From Lachancea dasiensis (Eukaryota; Ascomycota; Saccharomycetes; Saccharomycetales; Saccharomycetaceae): a stretch of DNA of 64,000 bases. The stretch spans positions 744,001 through 808,000 of the forward strand of contig LT598458.1 of NCBI GenBank assembly GCA_900074725.1, in the 5' to 3' direction. The notes beneath the pieces were generated by a model that worked only from the letters and a program-made list of their open reading frames with translations, was not told the DNA's origin and did not search any database. The position numbers were made by a program, and so were the translations under genes. The number at the start of each line of letters is the position of its first letter. The stretch's first letter is position 1. This document shows positions 61,651 to 64,000 of this stretch, piece by piece.

Positions 61651-62597
61651 CAAGGGTCGGGGCCACGGACATGAAGCTTTGAGTGTTAATACTGCTATTG
61701 TCCTCGCCCATGATTGACACGGCTGTGTGGCTAATGAATCTTTTTTTTAATGACCACCCTTACGAAAATCTACCAAAAAATTTAAACCGTCATGTCAACC
61801 TTGTCAAAGTAAAGCCAGGGTTGTAGAGAACGTCGCCATGGAACGGCAAGAAGTCCATTTTTGCTACAGATGAAATCGTCTTTTGCTTCTACGTTCTCAC
61901 AAACCAAATCTCTTTTGCATTCTGTGAATGTCGCCCGGAGTTTAAGTCCCTCCGCCTAATGTTCCCCTTATTTGCATGCTTAGTTCCCTTACCATCTTTA
62001 AAAGCCTATCTCAAATATCAAATGCATTTCATACTTCTAATCCAAGCGTAAAGTTAAATACAACCCTTGTAGCATTTGTTAAGTAATTCCATGTAAAAAG
62101 AAAATACACGCAAATGCTCGCTCGAAATCAATGGGCCCTGCCAAACCTGCTTAGTGGATTCACTTTTCATCATGCATAAATGTGTCAAATGACTTCCCTT
62201 AATCCTCATTGTTAGCTATGCTCGGACTTCGCAATGGATCACTTCAGTCTTTACTGTCGTCCATTTCATACCTGTCGTTCAAAGATAGGAAAGGTCAAGA
62301 TGACAGAGTAATGCCAGTGATCGATTCCAGATGGTTCTTCGGTGGAGTTGAGGTTGAGACTCAAGAGGTGGCTCTATTATACGGAGAACTACCGGAAACT
62401 TTTTCTTAGTCGCTATCAATTCATAGATCTAGAGGGAGAAGCGTGATTGATCCATTTATTACATCTATGTATTTAAATAAGTCAGATCACGATCTACCAT
62501 GTAAGTCGTTACTAATGACCAATGTCGAAAAAGCCAACGAACGTAATGAGCATTGGCCATATCCAGCTCGATGTCTAATGAACGCAGCATTTCAGCA
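61651..62597. other. CLN3 to JmjC-gene intergenic region
   Basis: About 950 bp. It holds a T-run at 61741-61749, A/T-rich CLN3 3' sequence and the promoter of the next gene. A 66-codon ORF at 62209-62409 has no family features and is not accepted. Confidence 0.4.
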
Positions 62598-64000
62598 ATG
62601 GGGAAACGATCAAACTCTACTTATGTCGGAAACGCGGCTAAAAAATTTGAGTCCTTAGAGGATAGTATTTCAAATGAATATACCAAATATTGTCCCACCC
62701 ACAATCTTGACGCTGTGGACACCATCGCCCTGCCTGAAAACCAAGACGAGATCGATGCATTCTTGAAAAACTATGTTTTGGAGCGTAAACCTTGCAAAAT
62801 AATTGGTGTGGAATCACAAGGCTCAATTATCAACGAACTTGGAGTAAACAACATTTGCGATAAATTTCCATCCCATGATATCTTACAAGTGGAAAGAAAA
62901 GTCGAAGGAGGATTTGGAAGTGGGGAAAAACGGCTCCGGATGACTTTTCAAGAGTTCATGGGCCGTCTCAAGATGGGGGAAAGTGAGCTGTACTTAACAA
63001 CCCAATACGGCGGCGACCATGAGAATTCGGACGTTGACCATGACGATGAAAATGAAGGTGAAGAGGAGGACTCTACTGCGGAAGAGTTGGGTTCAGAACA
63101 AGCCTTTTCTAAAGCTGCTGATTTCTCAGACACAGAATCTTTCATCATGGATGATGCCCATGATGATTTCGATGAAGTGTTTTCATCAGGACAATACGAA
63201 GAAGCACAGGAAAGCGATACCGACGCAGAAGAAGAGGAAAAGCAGGGGGAGACAATCATTGCAGAACTGCCGTCAGGGGCACTTCGAGCCACCGAGGCTA
63301 ATCAGAGGGTAAAAGAACTGTATCAACCCCCGATGAATAGTATTATTAATATCTTACCGGAAACTCCTAGTTTTGTAGGCGGCTTGATACCCCAACAAAT
63401 CAATCTATGGATAGGGTCAACTGCTGGAAACCAGCAAAGCGATGATAAGAGCTTTCTCTCTAATTTCGACCCAACCGCGACGAACTTGGGTTTGGGCAGA
63501 TTTGTTCCCGGCGGCGGCTCTTCTTCTGGCTTACACCACGACCATGCGGATAACATCTACATACCAATTAGTGGTCACAAGAGGTTTACTCTGTTTTCGC
63601 CAAAAGATGCTGGTAAGATGTACACGCGGGGTGTAATTCGCAAAGTATACAATTCTGGGGTTATAGACTACGCTCGATGTGAAAAATCCCCTTTTTGGCG
63701 AAACTTGAGAGATGATGGCGCCATAGTAGCGGAAGTTGCCCACTTCGAGCTGCAAAATAACCCTTCTTTAGCGGATGCGGATAAAGAGCGCTTGCAAAAG
63801 ATAGTCGACCAGGACGAACGTCAGATCGATGCAGCATATGAACAAGGCAAACTAGACCCACCATCTTTTTCCAGTATAGTTCCTGCCATCATACACTTGG
63901 ACAAAATAGAAGATGGGCTGGTGAGAGATAACATATACAATAAGGCGGTTGAGCATTGGCCCTTATTTTTCAAGGCGAACCGAATTGCGGTTGATTTGGG
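62598..64000 (+). CDS. JmjC/cupin-8 domain protein, C-terminus cut by window edge
   Basis: The frame is open from the ATG at 62598 (stops lie just upstream near 62545) to the window end, 467 codons so far. The N-terminal half has the layout of cupin-8 JmjC hydroxylases: NYVLERKPCKIIG, a short GRLKMGESELYLTTQYG, then a long acidic insert (about 140-225). The core follows: LGLGRFVPGGGSSSGLHHDH, then ADNIYIPISGHKRFTLFSPK. His and Asp of the LHHD sequence are the likely Fe(II) ligands and the Lys of GHKRF the likely 2-oxoglutarate contact. The distal His is not identified. I do not recall an S. cerevisiae counterpart at this locus. Substrate unknown. Confidence 0.85.
   Translation, partial: MGKRSNSTYVGNAAKKFESLEDSISNEYTKYCPTHNLDAVDTIALPENQDEIDAFLKNYVLERKPCKIIGVESQGSIINELGVNNICDKFPSHDILQVERKVEGGFGSGEKRLRMTFQEFMGRLKMGESELYLTTQYGGDHENSDVDHDDENEGEEEDSTAEELGSEQAFSKAADFSDTESFIMDDAHDDFDEVFSSGQYEEAQESDTDAEEEEKQGETIIAELPSGALRATEANQRVKELYQPPMNSIINILPETPSFVGGLIPQQINLWIGSTAGNQQSDDKSFLSNFDPTATNLGLGRFVPGGGSSSGLHHDHADNIYIPISGHKRFTLFSPKDAGKMYTRGVIRKVYNSGVIDYARCEKSPFWRNLRDDGAIVAEVAHFELQNNPSLADADKERLQKIVDQDERQIDAAYEQGKLDPPSFSSIVPAIIHLDKIEDGLVRDNIYNKAVEHWPLFFKANRIAVDL

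Noticed and set aside
62209-62409. 66-codon ORF before the JmjC gene
   Set aside because: It is in a different frame from the JmjC gene and has no family features or splice link.
9690-62597. tRNA or other RNA genes in the spacers
   Set aside because: I looked for B-box-like GGTTCGA and its complement; the few partial hits (for example near 2946, 46826 and 57993) lack the pairing arms and A box.

Overview
The window is nuclear DNA of a budding yeast in the Saccharomycetaceae. Genes are dense and mostly intronless, about one per 2.5 kb. Nearly every protein can be aligned from memory with a Saccharomyces cerevisiae gene. Gene order interleaves two S. cerevisiae blocks: chromosome XV right arm (ALA1, KRE5, TEA1, YOR338W, UBC11, RPA43, RPA190, YOR342C, TYE7, REV1, PYK, CIN1, MNE1, MEK1, TFB6, SOG2, MSC6) and chromosome I left arm (FUN19, MTW1, FUN12, RBG1, YAL037W, CDC19, CYC3, CLN3). 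This is the order expected of a lineage that split before the whole-genome duplication. Lachancea is my best guess, from synteny, moderate GC and a hAT-derived gene; the genus is inference.

Layout. 1-10 kb: alanyl-tRNA synthetase (cut by the left edge), the ER beta-1,6-glucan protein Kre5 and the zinc-cluster factor Tea1. 10-15 kb: a SWIRM protein, Ubc11, the kinetochore protein Mtw1 and Pol I subunit Rpa43. 15-18 kb: a gene-poor spacer with one small ORF. 18-29 kb: Rpa190, eIF5B, Rbg1 and a Yor342c-like protein that looks like a dead dual-specificity phosphatase. 29-33 kb: a dense E-box array, the bHLH factor Tye7 and GC-rich spacer with minisatellites. 32-45 kb: Rev1, pyruvate kinase, tubulin cofactor D, Mne1 and Mek1 (with an intron). 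45-53 kb: Tfb6, Sog2, Cyc3 (with an intron after a ten-codon first exon) and Msc6. 53-64 kb: a probably domesticated hAT transposase gene, the G1 cyclin Cln3 behind a very long AUG-free leader, and a JmjC protein cut by the right edge.

Functional links. Rpa43 and Rpa190 are both Pol I subunits and both carry RRPE and PAC promoter motifs. Tye7 is a bHLH activator of glycolytic genes. E-boxes lie upstream of its own gene, upstream of pyruvate kinase, and in a regularly spaced array upstream of the neighbouring YOR342C-like gene. The items most worth a second look are the E-box array, the AUG-free CLN3 leader, the two unlisted introns, the non-AUG mitochondrial form of Ala1, the pseudophosphatase and the hAT-derived gene. 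I found no tRNA, rRNA, CRISPR array, LTR element or virus-like element.
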